Shown here: positions 35,329-43,441 of the stretch, in pieces | Numbering within the stretch: position 1 is the first letter of the stretch | How the letters are laid out: the number at the start of each line of letters is the position of its first letter | Assembly (NCBI RefSeq): GCF_000521215.1 | Contig: NZ_KI928927.1 | Span: 383,710 to 447,709, forward strand | Source of the DNA: Labrenzia sp. DG1229 | GTDB lineage: Bacteria; Pseudomonadota; Alphaproteobacteria; Rhizobiales; Stappiaceae | DNA: 64,000 nt | Direction of reading: 5' to 3' | Notes under the pieces: model-generated | Database searches by the model: none | Told to the model about the DNA's origin: nothing | The model's input: the letters and a program-made list of their open reading frames with translations, nothing else | Program-made: the position numbers and the translations under genes

Positions 35329-36402
35329 ATGATGAAAAGGCTCTTGAATGTCGCACCTGATCAGGAATTAAATCTCCGGATGTCTGATCACCTGACAATC
35401 ACCCCCGAAGGTCTTTATTCTCCTGCAGCAGGAGCTCACATCGATCCTGTCCGGCCGGTCGAACGGGCCATTGTCACCCATGGCCACGCGGATCACGCAC
35501 GGGCAGGCCATGGAGCTGTTCTGGCGACGCGGCAGACGCTCGATATCATGGCGATCCGCTACGGAGAGAATTTCTGCGGCACAGCCCAGGCTGTCGACTA
35601 CGGTGAGACTCTCCGGGTCGGGAACGTTGACGTTTCGCTCCATCCCGCGGGCCATGTGCTGGGGTCGGCGCAGGTCCTGTTGCAGACCGCCGGTCAGAAG
35701 ACCGTTGTCTCCGGCGACTACAAGCGCCAGAGCGATCCGACCTGCGCTCCATTCGAACCGGTTCCTTGCGATACGTTCGTGTCGGAGGCGACCTTCGGGT
35801 TACCCGTTTTCCGCCATCCGCCAGCACGACACGAGATTGCGAAACTGCTGTCCTCGCTCGATCTGTTTCCCGAGCAGACTCATCTGGTCGGCGCCTATGC
35901 TCTGGGAAAGGCGCAGCGCGTAATCGCGGAGATCAGGGAGGCCGGGTATAGCAAAGTGATTTACCTTCATGGCGCTCTGGAAAAGCTGACGGACTACTAC
36001 CAGGCGCAGGGGATAGACCTGGGTCTGCTTGAACCGGTTGGAAAACGCGGCAAGGAGCTTCAGGGAGAGATCATAATCTGCCCGCCGGGGCAGTTGAGTG
36101 ATCGCTGGGCGCGGCGGTTTGGCGATCCTGTTGCAGCCATGGCATCCGGATGGATGCGAGTACGCGCCCGGGCGCGTCAACGTGGAGCAGAATTACCGCT
36201 CATCATATCTGATCATGCTGATTGGGATGACCTGTGCCGAACGATTCTCGAAACAGGTGCAGAGCAGATCTGGGTCACGCACGGCGCAGAGGAAGCTCTC
36301 GTGCACTGGTGCGAGTTGAACGGACGAAAGGCCCGCCCTCTCAACATGATCGGCTATGACGATGGCGAGGATACCGACGATGCGCGTGGCACAGAACCGT
36401 GA
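35329..36402 (+). CDS. Ligase-associated DNA damage response exonuclease (MBL/beta-CASP-like)
   Basis: The protein is about 357 residues from the ATG at 35329; another good start is the ATG at 35380 (MSDHLTITPEGLYSPAAGAH). The metallo-beta-lactamase motif is THGHADHARAGHG (HxHxDH) near residue 48. LHPAGHVLGSAQVLL and VVSGDYKRQ follow, and a C-terminal HADWDDL and THG pair resembles the beta-CASP region of RNA/DNA processing nucleases. It works with the helicase and phosphoesterase transcribed divergently. Normally the partner ligase is adjacent; here it lies at 45851. A diverged copy of this gene's last 120 bases occurs at 37710-37889. Confidence 0.93.
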   Translation: MMKRLLNVAPDQELNLRMSDHLTITPEGLYSPAAGAHIDPVRPVERAIVTHGHADHARAGHGAVLATRQTLDIMAIRYGENFCGTAQAVDYGETLRVGNVDVSLHPAGHVLGSAQVLLQTAGQKTVVSGDYKRQSDPTCAPFEPVPCDTFVSEATFGLPVFRHPPARHEIAKLLSSLDLFPEQTHLVGAYALGKAQRVIAEIREAGYSKVIYLHGALEKLTDYYQAQGIDLGLLEPVGKRGKELQGEIIICPPGQLSDRWARRFGDPVAAMASGWMRVRARARQRGAELPLIISDHADWDDLCRTILETGAEQIWVTHGAEEALVHWCELNGRKARPLNMIGYDDGEDTDDARGTEP

Positions 36403-36590
36403 AGGTCGCGGAACGAACACTCCGCGCTGTTGGCTGGATGGTCATCACCGACCGGATGAAATTCGGCATCGATCCTGCAGGCCTGGCGACCGGGACATGT
36501 TCTCATCTTCGGCGGCGGGGCATAAAGCCGGTTAGCGTCAGCTTCCGCACTCGGCGCCCCTCATCATGCGCTGTTTCGCGAGAGGTTTGA

Positions 36591-37400
36591 CTAAACCTCT
36601 TTCCACCAGATGTCTGGCAGCACGACGTCTGGATTTGCGGGGATGTTTTTTTCATCGAGTGGATGCGGAAACACAAGTTCTCTGGTCGGGTTCGAAGCAT
36701 CTACCCGGTCCTTGCGCAGGAATGTAACTTCAAAAACCTTTGGAACTTGAATTCCGTTCCGTTCCACCAAACCCTTGCAGTTGTTGGGATGAATGTGAAC
36801 GACAACGAATTCACGGGTGATCTTTTCCATCAGCGCTTTCATTAGCCGCAGCGTGTAGCTCTCAAAGAGCATCTGCAACGTATGAAATTCAATAACCATG
36901 ATCCTGAAGCGTTTCAGGGTCTCCATGGACGTATCAATGAGGACGTCGTACTCAAAGCCTTCTATGTCCATTTGCAGCAAAAGATCCTGACCGGAAATTT
37001 GCTCTTCCTTCGAAGTCAGCCAACTTTCCAGCCGGATGAAGTCTCCTTCGTCCCGACTTCCCAGAAACTTCTTCTCAAAGGAAAAGAACTCGTTGAGCAC
37101 TGGCGGGTTTTCAACACTGGCATCCGCCAGAAACGATTTTATCGAATACCTGGACGCCAGTTCCTCTTCAAAACTCGCCTTTACCGAGACACCGGGTGAA
37201 AAGCAAAAACCTATGCCCTGGAAGTCATCTGGAACCAGGTAACCGCCATCGCCATCTTCTCCAATTCTAACCAGTTCATGTGAAGTGGGTTTTGGCCTAA
37301 GTATATTGATGAATTCAACAAGGTCATCTGGTTCGCTGACTCTGGATCGCGGGCGCTTGTCTTCGTATAGGAATTTTGAAATGCTTTTGCGCAATCCCAT
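36591..37400 (-). CDS. FkbM-family SAM-dependent methyltransferase
   Basis: A 269-residue protein with the FkbM-type core: ELVRIGEDGDGGYLVPDDFQ near residue 42 and LLLQMDIEGFEYDVLIDTSM near 142, followed by FRIMVIEFHTLQ. Such enzymes O-methylate sugars or lipid-linked glycans, often in polysaccharide clusters. The gene is visibly richer in A+T than its neighbours, and an AAGGAAG site supports the ATG at 37400. It is flanked by the intact exonuclease gene on one side and a diverged remnant of the exonuclease 3' end on the other, so it looks like acquired cargo. A small hairpin (36581-36600) spans its stop codon. The acceptor is unknown. Confidence 0.85.
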   Translation of the reverse strand: MGLRKSISKFLYEDKRPRSRVSEPDDLVEFINILRPKPTSHELVRIGEDGDGGYLVPDDFQGIGFCFSPGVSVKASFEEELASRYSIKSFLADASVENPPVLNEFFSFEKKFLGSRDEGDFIRLESWLTSKEEQISGQDLLLQMDIEGFEYDVLIDTSMETLKRFRIMVIEFHTLQMLFESYTLRLMKALMEKITREFVVVHIHPNNCKGLVERNGIQVPKVFEVTFLRKDRVDASNPTRELVFPHPLDEKNIPANPDVVLPDIWWKEV

Positions 37401-37709
37401 TTTTTCTTCCTTGATTGAATGCTATCGATCTTTGCCGTCGAAGCCTGGGTTGCTTCAGAAGGCAGCGCAACCAGAGAGGTTGGCCACGGTGGCATTTTGT
37501 CCTCGTTGAGCACCCTCGTAATGCCTTGCGCTCGGCAATTGGTATTCGATTGTCCGTTGAACCAGATTTGCTTCTGTTGCCCTACACTCAGAACGCGGTT
37601 TTGGCTAGTGCCCTCACTGTTGTCAGCTTTCTCAATCGCCTCTGCCGGCGCGAAGGTCGAGGTGTCAGTTTTCCAATGACCGGGCGAAGCTCGAAGTGGC
37701 GCAAAGTAG
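37401..37709. other. Non-coding stretch upstream of the FkbM gene
   Basis: This 309-bp segment contains the FkbM ribosome-binding site and presumably its promoter. Open frames on both strands cross it but none has a recognisable product or continues credibly; a 170-codon minus-strand frame runs into the FkbM gene out of frame. No transposase, integrase or terminal repeat is seen. Confidence 0.5.
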
Positions 37710-37889
37710 ATTTTTGTGACCAACGACGCTGGGGATGCGCATTTGCTCCGGCGCGAATTGAATGGACGAAACGCTCAAGCACTCAATATGATAGGCTATG
37801 ACGATGGCGAGGATGCCGGCGACGTGCGGGTTTCAGGGGCGAAAAATTACCTGTGTGCTTGTTCCCATCCTCCGGGGAGGCGGTCATGA
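37710..37889 (+). pseudogene. Diverged 3' remnant of the ligase-associated exonuclease gene
   Basis: Reading from 37710 gives IFVTNDAGDAHLLRRELNGR then NAQALNMIGYDDGED, which aligns without gaps to the end of the intact exonuclease (IWVTHGAEEALVHWCELNGR then KARPLNMIGYDDGED) at a constant offset of 1442 bp. About 24 of 41 residues are identical. An in-frame TAG immediately precedes it, so it is only a fragment. The frame stays open to a TGA at 37887-37889 that overlaps the ATG of the next gene. This is the typical end of an operon gene and suggests that the remnant is the original 3' end of the exonuclease gene at this site. Confidence 0.8.
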
Positions 37890-38329
37890 CGGACAACGGT
37901 GGATTTGAGAAGGCCGGGAACGGCCACACGAACGGGTCGGGGACGAGTGCGAATGGAGATGCCGAAGAGGCCATTGCGCAGCTTTTCGACGACTACCAGG
38001 CCGGCTTTGACGACTACGATATTGAACGCATCTGCGATTGCTTTGCCCTGCCGGTGATTATCTGGCAGCACGAGAAGGGTCACGTTTTTGCAAATGACGA
38101 CGAACTGATCGAGAACATCGAAGCCCTTCTGAAAGCGCTCGAAAAGGAAGGGATCGCGCATTCGGAATTTCAGGTCGTATCGAGCCACGTCAGCGGATCG
38201 GCTGCTCTCGTGACGCTCGACTGGTCGCAGGAAAGTGCTGATGGTGAAGCCGTGTTTGAGTTCACGTGCCACTATCAACTGATCCAGCAGGGGCCTGACT
38301 GGGTGATCACCTGTATCATCAATGAATGA
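37886..38329 (+). CDS. SnoaL/NTF2-like domain protein
   Basis: A 147-residue protein: a polar, glycine/asparagine-rich N-terminal 30 residues, then a compact alpha+beta domain (AIAQLFDDYQAGFDDYDIER, CDCFALPVIIWQHEKGHVFA, ALVTLDWSQESADGEAVFEF, CHYQLIQQGPDWVITCIINE) with the length and pattern of NTF2-like proteins. These serve as isomerases, hydrolases or binding domains; no activity is predictable. The GGGGAGG site supports the ATG at 37886. That ATG overlaps the stop of the exonuclease remnant, indicating former translational coupling to the repair gene. Confidence 0.75.
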   Translation: MTDNGGFEKAGNGHTNGSGTSANGDAEEAIAQLFDDYQAGFDDYDIERICDCFALPVIIWQHEKGHVFANDDELIENIEALLKALEKEGIAHSEFQVVSSHVSGSAALVTLDWSQESADGEAVFEFTCHYQLIQQGPDWVITCIINE

Positions 38330-38353
38330 TCGCCGCTGTATAGGGCCATTGTC

Positions 38354-39535
38354 TCAGGCAAGCAGAGCTTCACAAAATGGGTATGTGGTCATCCGCTCGG
38401 CCCCCGTTTCGGTGATCAGGTACTGGTCCTCCAGTTTGACACCTTCGCTTCCCGCTTCCGCGCCGATATAGCTTTCAATGCAGATCACCATGCCTGGCTC
38501 GAAGCAACCTTCGAATACATAAGGAACGCCATCAAAATAATGCGGCACATAGGGGAATTCGCCGCACAGTCCGAGGCCGTGACCGAGACAATAATACCCA
38601 TGGCCGCGATACTCGGCCGGAATAGGCCACGCGGCACGCGCGAATTCCTCGTAGGAGACACCGGGGCCGAGGAGCATGGCATTGTGGTGCAGCTGGTCAT
38701 GGGCGAGACTGTAGAGATCCTTTTGTCTCAAGCTGGCTGCACGGTCACCACACAGGAACGTTCGCGAGAAATCCACGGCATAGTGCAGGTAGCCCAGGGC
38801 ATCGGTATCAAAACACACCAGATCACCGGATTGCATACGCCGCGGGCCTGCTTCCTGGAAGTAAGGGAATGTTCTGTTGCCGGATTGAAATAGCCGGGTC
38901 GAGACGTATTCACCTTCTGTCGCAATTAGGTGGCGGTGAAATTCGGACCAGACTTCAACTTCGCTCGCATCGGGTGTGATAGCTGCTTCAAGGGAGCGCG
39001 CAGCGGCCTCTACGCGGCTGACAGCCTCGCGCATGACTGAAATTTCCAGAGGCTGCTTGATGAGACGTGCAGTCGAAAACACATCGGTCGCATCTTCCAG
39101 TTCAAGTCCGTTCTCGCGCAATACATCAATGACCGGTAGATCGAAACCTTCTGTCGCGAGCCGCGTTTCCGCACCCATTGCGGATCTGACGTCACGAACA
39201 AAACAGTCGATCTCGGAGCGGTAACCGGGACCGGAAATCGCCGAGATCCCTGGAGCCGCACGGATGTCCGTTGCAACCGGATTGTCCGTTTGCAGGTGTT
39301 CGCAGCCTGCGAATTCCCAAAGAATGACTTCCCCCGACGCCAGTATCAGGGCAAACCGGAAAGGACCCATGAGACTGAACACTGTCATGTTCCGCGCGCC
39401 CGTCGCGTAGAGAATATTTATCGGGTTGGCCGTCAGCACTGCGGGAACGTCACGTTGGGTCATGACCGCAACAAGACGCTTGTGGGTTTCTCTGATCAGG
39501 CGATCGCGTTCAATTTCCAAGACCGGGCGTCCCAT
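38354..39535 (-). CDS. M24 (aminopeptidase P/creatinase-fold) metalloenzyme, DddP-like but lacking its catalytic Asp
   Basis: This 393-residue protein has a creatinase-like N-terminal domain (about 1-160) and an M24 catalytic domain. The six metal ligands are Asp243, Asp245, Asp255, His319, Glu354 and Glu369. As I recall the DMSP lyase DddP of Ruegeria lacuscaerulensis, its ligands are D295, D297, D307, H371, E406 and E421: the same set with a constant shift of 52. Tyr314 matches DddP Y366, but the proposed catalytic base D377 is Gly325 here. It may therefore be an Xaa-Pro-type peptidase or a related hydrolase and not a DMSP lyase. It starts without a clear ribosome-binding site. Confidence 0.8.
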   Translation of the reverse strand: MGRPVLEIERDRLIRETHKRLVAVMTQRDVPAVLTANPINILYATGARNMTVFSLMGPFRFALILASGEVILWEFAGCEHLQTDNPVATDIRAAPGISAISGPGYRSEIDCFVRDVRSAMGAETRLATEGFDLPVIDVLRENGLELEDATDVFSTARLIKQPLEISVMREAVSRVEAAARSLEAAITPDASEVEVWSEFHRHLIATEGEYVSTRLFQSGNRTFPYFQEAGPRRMQSGDLVCFDTDALGYLHYAVDFSRTFLCGDRAASLRQKDLYSLAHDQLHHNAMLLGPGVSYEEFARAAWPIPAEYRGHGYYCLGHGLGLCGEFPYVPHYFDGVPYVFEGCFEPGMVICIESYIGAEAGSEGVKLEDQYLITETGAERMTTYPFCEALLA

Positions 39536-39984
39536 AATGTTTTTAAATTGCAGACCGAAGCAGGGTGGACGACTTCGAATTGTGCCGGATTGGGCTGCTT
39601 CGATCCATTTTTCGAAGGAGAATACGAGCCTTCAACGCTATTGCAACACGATGTGTGGTCGCCGAGCGTGCAAAGCAAAGGCGGCATTCTCGCGTTTGGC
39701 TGCCAGTTGCAGAAGGTCCTGTTTTCCGGTGAACTCGTGCGGAACACGGCTTTCAGCATGTCGAAACGGCAAACAACTGCGGTTCACTTGCCTGGCACGG
39801 ATTGACGTAGGGCGCAGGTCTTTCCAAAACGGCAAAATGATGCGTCAATGACGGGAAAGCCGTATTGTGAATGCTTTTTGATTGGCCTTTTGAAAACCAA
39901 TTTGTCTAACTGGCAGCAACAGTTTCGGCGACCTGTATATCCGGCCACAAGATCCGGAAAGTGAAAACCAGTGGAGGTTACCCT
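39536..39984. other. 449-bp intergenic region between the M24 and persulfide dioxygenase genes
   Basis: No supported gene. Frames on both strands lack recognisable products. An inverted repeat ATTGG...CCAAT (39881-39901) encloses TTTTGAAAA and could be a regulatory site for the downstream sulfur gene. GGAGG at 39973-39977 is the ribosome-binding site of that gene. Confidence 0.5.
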
Positions 39985-41019
39985 GTGATTTTCAGGCAAT
40001 TGTTCGACAAGACCTCATGCACATACACCTATCTGATGGCGAGCAGAAGTGGCGGTGAGGCGCTCCTGATTGATCCGGTCCTTGAACAGACTGGCCGTTA
40101 TCTGAAACTTCTTGAAGAACTCGATCTGAAACTCGTCAAGGTGATTGACACGCATATTCACGCCGATCATGTCAGCGCCATGGGAAAACTCCGGGACGCT
40201 ACGCGTTGCGTGACCGTCATGGGTGAACAGTCGCCGACGGAGGTCGTTTCCATGCGGGTCGGCGACAACGAGAAACTGACCATTGAAGGGTTGACGCTGA
40301 GAGCGCTTCACACACCCGGCCACACGAGCGAGAGCTACAGTTTCCTGATGGACGACCGCGTCTTTACCGGTGACACCCTCCTGATCAGGGGCACTGGCCG
40401 CACCGATTTCCAGAACGGTGACCCGTACGATCAGTATCACTCCTTGTTTGAACGCTTGCTCAAGTTGCCGGAACAGACATTTGTCTACCCCGGGCACGAC
40501 TACAAGGGTGACACGGTCAGCACCATTGCGGAAGAAAAGGCGTACAATCCTCGCCTCAATGTTTCCTCGGCGGAAGAATACGCCGAGATCATGAACAACC
40601 TGAATCTTCCCAATCCGAAGATGATGGATGTTGCGGTTCCCGAGAATTTGAAGCTCGGACTGCGAATGGAAGCTCAACATCGCGTGCCCTCCGTCGAAGT
40701 GGACGCGTTGCTTGCGGACTGGCCGAATGTACAGATGCAGCTCGTCGATATCCGTGAGGAGAGCGAGCGCAGACGTGATGGCGCAATCCCGGGATCAATC
40801 CATTTGCCCTACGGACGGTTTGCTTCCCACTGTTCGGATGCCGGCACACTTCGCAGCCTCAACAGGAACGCGGACCTTTTGATCTATTGCGCCGTTGGAG
40901 AACGTTCGACGCTTGCTGTTGAAATAGCCAGTGAATACGACCTGAGGGGACTCGCACATCTGCCTGGAGGATTTCGCGCCTGGAAAGCCGCAGGTGGCGA
41001 GATCGAGGCGATCGACTAA
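39985..41019 (+). CDS. Persulfide dioxygenase (ETHE1-like MBL fold) fused to rhodanese
   Basis: The 344-residue fusion has an MBL domain of the persulfide-dioxygenase branch (residues about 1-235) and a C-terminal rhodanese domain (about 250-344). Metal ligands are in THIHADH (His57, His59, Asp61, His62), TPGHTS (His113) and FTGD (Asp130). The rhodanese nucleophile is the Cys in LLIYCAVGERST near residue 300. It should oxidise glutathione persulfide to sulfite and shuttle sulfane sulfur, detoxifying sulfide. The GTG at 39985 has an ideal GGAGG site, so it is preferred to the GTG at 39961. Confidence 0.9.
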   Translation: MIFRQLFDKTSCTYTYLMASRSGGEALLIDPVLEQTGRYLKLLEELDLKLVKVIDTHIHADHVSAMGKLRDATRCVTVMGEQSPTEVVSMRVGDNEKLTIEGLTLRALHTPGHTSESYSFLMDDRVFTGDTLLIRGTGRTDFQNGDPYDQYHSLFERLLKLPEQTFVYPGHDYKGDTVSTIAEEKAYNPRLNVSSAEEYAEIMNNLNLPNPKMMDVAVPENLKLGLRMEAQHRVPSVEVDALLADWPNVQMQLVDIREESERRRDGAIPGSIHLPYGRFASHCSDAGTLRSLNRNADLLIYCAVGERSTLAVEIASEYDLRGLAHLPGGFRAWKAAGGEIEAID

Positions 41020-41038
41020 CGCCTGGTCTTCGCGTCCG

Positions 41039-41070
41039 AAAAAAAAGACCGATTGCCTTGGCAACCGGTC
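41039..41070 (-). terminator. Intrinsic terminator between the persulfide dioxygenase and DEAD-box genes
   Basis: GACCGATTGCC and GGCAACCGGTC form an 11-bp stem with one mismatch. In the minus direction it is followed by eight T residues, fitting termination of the DEAD-box helicase gene. A weaker T-rich tail on the plus side may also stop the convergent gene. Confidence 0.75.
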
Positions 41071-41076
41071 TGTTTG

Positions 41077-43134
41077 TTACTTCTGCGCCTTTGACGCCTT
41101 CCGCTCTGCACGGGAAGGCTTGTTCTTTTTCGGGGCCTTCTTTTTGGCAGGGGACGTTTTGGCCGCTATCCGTGGTTTCGGCTTGCGCCGCGCATCGGCG
41201 TCGCCTTCCTTGTCGCCCTTCCGGTGTGGTTTGCTGTCGCCGCTATCCTGGTCCTTTGAAAGCGCCTTCATGTCAAGCGGCTCATAAGCGGGATGATTGG
41301 GAGCGGCATCATCGTCGCGGCGCCGTTTCTTACCGCGTGGCGCATCGAAATCGCGCTTCGGGCCACGTTTCGGTTTGCCGGATTTGAGGCTGTCTTCCGG
41401 TCCGAGTGTCTCGTAGTCTGGTGCATCCGCCTTGCGCGGGCGGCGTTTGGGCGGACCGCCGCGGTCGCGCCGGAACCCGTCGTCCTTGGGTGGTGCGGGG
41501 ATCTTGCCGCCGCGCGCGTCCAGAAGCGTGATCGTGACGTTTTCCTCGCCTGAACCCTCACGCTTGATAACATCGGAAAAGCGCTTGCCGTGACTGCCCG
41601 CGATTTCGAAATACAGCTCGTTCTGGAAGATCTTGATCGCGCCGACTTCCTTCTTGGTGACGTGGCCCGCGCGGCAGATCATTGGCAGGATCCAGCGTGG
41701 TTCTGCACGCTGCCTGTGACCGAGCGACAGGGAAAACCAGATGCCGTCCTCGAATTTTCCGGCGATTTCCGCGGTTCTGCCGCCGCGTGATCCGGCGTCC
41801 CGTCCCTTGAGCGAAGATTCATCGATTTCCGCAATCTCTTCCGGCGCAGGCATGCGAGACTGTCTCAGCTTGACGAACGCGGCTGCCAGTTGTTCCGCGC
41901 TGTGCAGCGAGAGAAGTTCCATCGCCAGTGCACGGTCTTCTTCTTCGAGTTCCACCGACAGCGCAGGGTCGGCAAGAAGCCGTTCCTTGTCATTTGCACG
42001 GATGGCCTCTGCGGTGGGCGCACCGGTCCAGGTTGCCTTGATCCCCGCAAATTGAAGCACGCGTTCAGCCTGGCGCCGTCTTGGGAACGGCACCATGAGA
42101 ACACAGGTTCCCTTTCGTCCCGCGCGGCCGGTACGCCCGGACCGATGCAGCAGTCCAGCTTTCCCGGTTGGAAGATCCGCGTGGACAACCAGATCCAGAT
42201 TTGGCAGGTCAATCCCGCGCGCGGCAACATCGGTGGCAACGCAGACGCGCGCGCGGCCGTCTTTCATGGCCGCCAATGCACTGGAACGCTGTTCCTGGCT
42301 GAGCTCGCCGGAAAGAGAAACAATCGAAAAACCGCGGTTGGCGAGTCGCGACGTCAGGCGGCTGACGGCTTCGCGTGTAGAACAGAAGACAATCGCTTTT
42401 TCAGCTTCATGCATTCGCAGGACGTTGATGATTGCGTTCTCTCGTTCATTCGGCGCAACAGGATGAGCGACATAATGGATGTCGCCGTGCTGCTCCCGCG
42501 CGTTGATGGTCGAGAGGCGAACCGCATCCTTCTGAAACCTCTTCGCAAGCTCGGCAATCGGCTTGGGAACGGTCGCTGAAAACATCAGCGTTCGGCGCTC
42601 CTGAGGGGCCGCGTCGAGAATAAACTCAAGATCCTCGCGGAAACCCATGTCGAGCATTTCATCGGCTTCATCGAGTATGACCGCGCGCAATTCAGACAGG
42701 TCAAGCGCGCCGCGCTCGATATGGTCACGCAGGCGGCCAGGTGTTCCGACGACGATGTGCACGCCGCGATCCAGTTGACGCCGCTCGGTGCGCGGATCCA
42801 TTCCGCCGACGCAGGACGCGGTGACGGCCCTGGCTTCTTCATAAAGCCAGGTCAGTTCTTCCTTGACCTGCAGCGCAAGCTCGCGGGTCGGGGCAATTGC
42901 AAGGGCGATCGGAGCACCGGCTTTTCCAAGGTGTTCATTGTCGCGAAGTAGGGTCGGGGCGAGTGCAAGGCCGAAGGCAACGGTTTTCCCGGAACCGGTC
43001 TGGGCGGACACGAGAAGGTCCGCTTCTGCGGGCGCGTCGCTCAGAACGCTTTCCTGGACAGGTGTGAGGCTTTCATAGCCCCGCTTCGCCAACGCGGCCG
43101 ACAGGGCCGGGGCGAGTGAATTCAATTCGGTCAT
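41077..43134 (-). CDS. DEAD-box RNA helicase with DbpA-type RNA-binding domain
   Basis: A 685-residue helicase. RecA1 has the Q motif (GYESLTPVQESVL), SAQTGSGKT (motif I), VILDEADEMLDMGF (motif II, DEAD) and FSATVP. RecA2 has VCVATDVAARGIDLPNLDLV and LLHRSGRTGRAGRKGTCVLM. A DbpA/CsdA-like RNA-binding domain lies near residues 460-530 (ICRAGHVTKKEVGAIKIFQN), and a highly basic, disordered tail of about 120 residues follows. Such helicases act in ribosome assembly, cold adaptation or RNA turnover. It is transcribed as a single gene ending in a strong terminator. Confidence 0.93.
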   Translation of the reverse strand: MTELNSLAPALSAALAKRGYESLTPVQESVLSDAPAEADLLVSAQTGSGKTVAFGLALAPTLLRDNEHLGKAGAPIALAIAPTRELALQVKEELTWLYEEARAVTASCVGGMDPRTERRQLDRGVHIVVGTPGRLRDHIERGALDLSELRAVILDEADEMLDMGFREDLEFILDAAPQERRTLMFSATVPKPIAELAKRFQKDAVRLSTINAREQHGDIHYVAHPVAPNERENAIINVLRMHEAEKAIVFCSTREAVSRLTSRLANRGFSIVSLSGELSQEQRSSALAAMKDGRARVCVATDVAARGIDLPNLDLVVHADLPTGKAGLLHRSGRTGRAGRKGTCVLMVPFPRRRQAERVLQFAGIKATWTGAPTAEAIRANDKERLLADPALSVELEEEDRALAMELLSLHSAEQLAAAFVKLRQSRMPAPEEIAEIDESSLKGRDAGSRGGRTAEIAGKFEDGIWFSLSLGHRQRAEPRWILPMICRAGHVTKKEVGAIKIFQNELYFEIAGSHGKRFSDVIKREGSGEENVTITLLDARGGKIPAPPKDDGFRRDRGGPPKRRPRKADAPDYETLGPEDSLKSGKPKRGPKRDFDAPRGKKRRRDDDAAPNHPAYEPLDMKALSKDQDSGDSKPHRKGDKEGDADARRKPKPRIAAKTSPAKKKAPKKNKPSRAERKASKAQK

Positions 43135-43441
43135 AGAGATCTTTCAACTGCTCCGGATCATCTGCATGCCAATCAGCAGTCTACCGGATCCGCCCGGACT
43201 TGGTCGGGCGAGGATTTGCGCGGCTTATATATGCAAAATCAGCTGCCGTCCACAGCGACCCCATGACTCAATATTAGGCACAAGTGAAAGTAGTTGCGAT
43301 GGTTGCAAATGCGAAAAGGAAGAATTTAGTTGTAAATTTTAACATTAGGCACAAAAGATTGCATTTTCATCCTCAGGTAGAATGAATTTGTTAACCTGCA
43401 ACCATGCTAAATCCAGTCAGTTGTAGCAATGGGAGTGTTCG
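43135..43441. other. 307-bp intergenic region with an 11-bp direct repeat
   Basis: This is the divergent upstream region of the DEAD-box helicase and chemoreceptor genes. ATTAGGCACAA occurs twice, at 43273-43283 and 43344-43354, in direct orientation 71 bp apart (about seven helical turns). The stretch is A+T-rich near the chemoreceptor, and no gene is seen. Confidence 0.6.

Noticed and set aside
36399-36590. 63-codon frame after the exonuclease gene
   Set aside because: No ribosome-binding site, odd composition and no likeness to the ligase N-terminus that normally follows; treated as non-coding filler of the inserted segment.
37211-37723. 170-codon minus-strand frame overlapping the start of the FkbM gene
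   Set aside because: It contains a GQSN string that recalls esterases, but the remainder runs out of frame through FkbM and no family match is seen.
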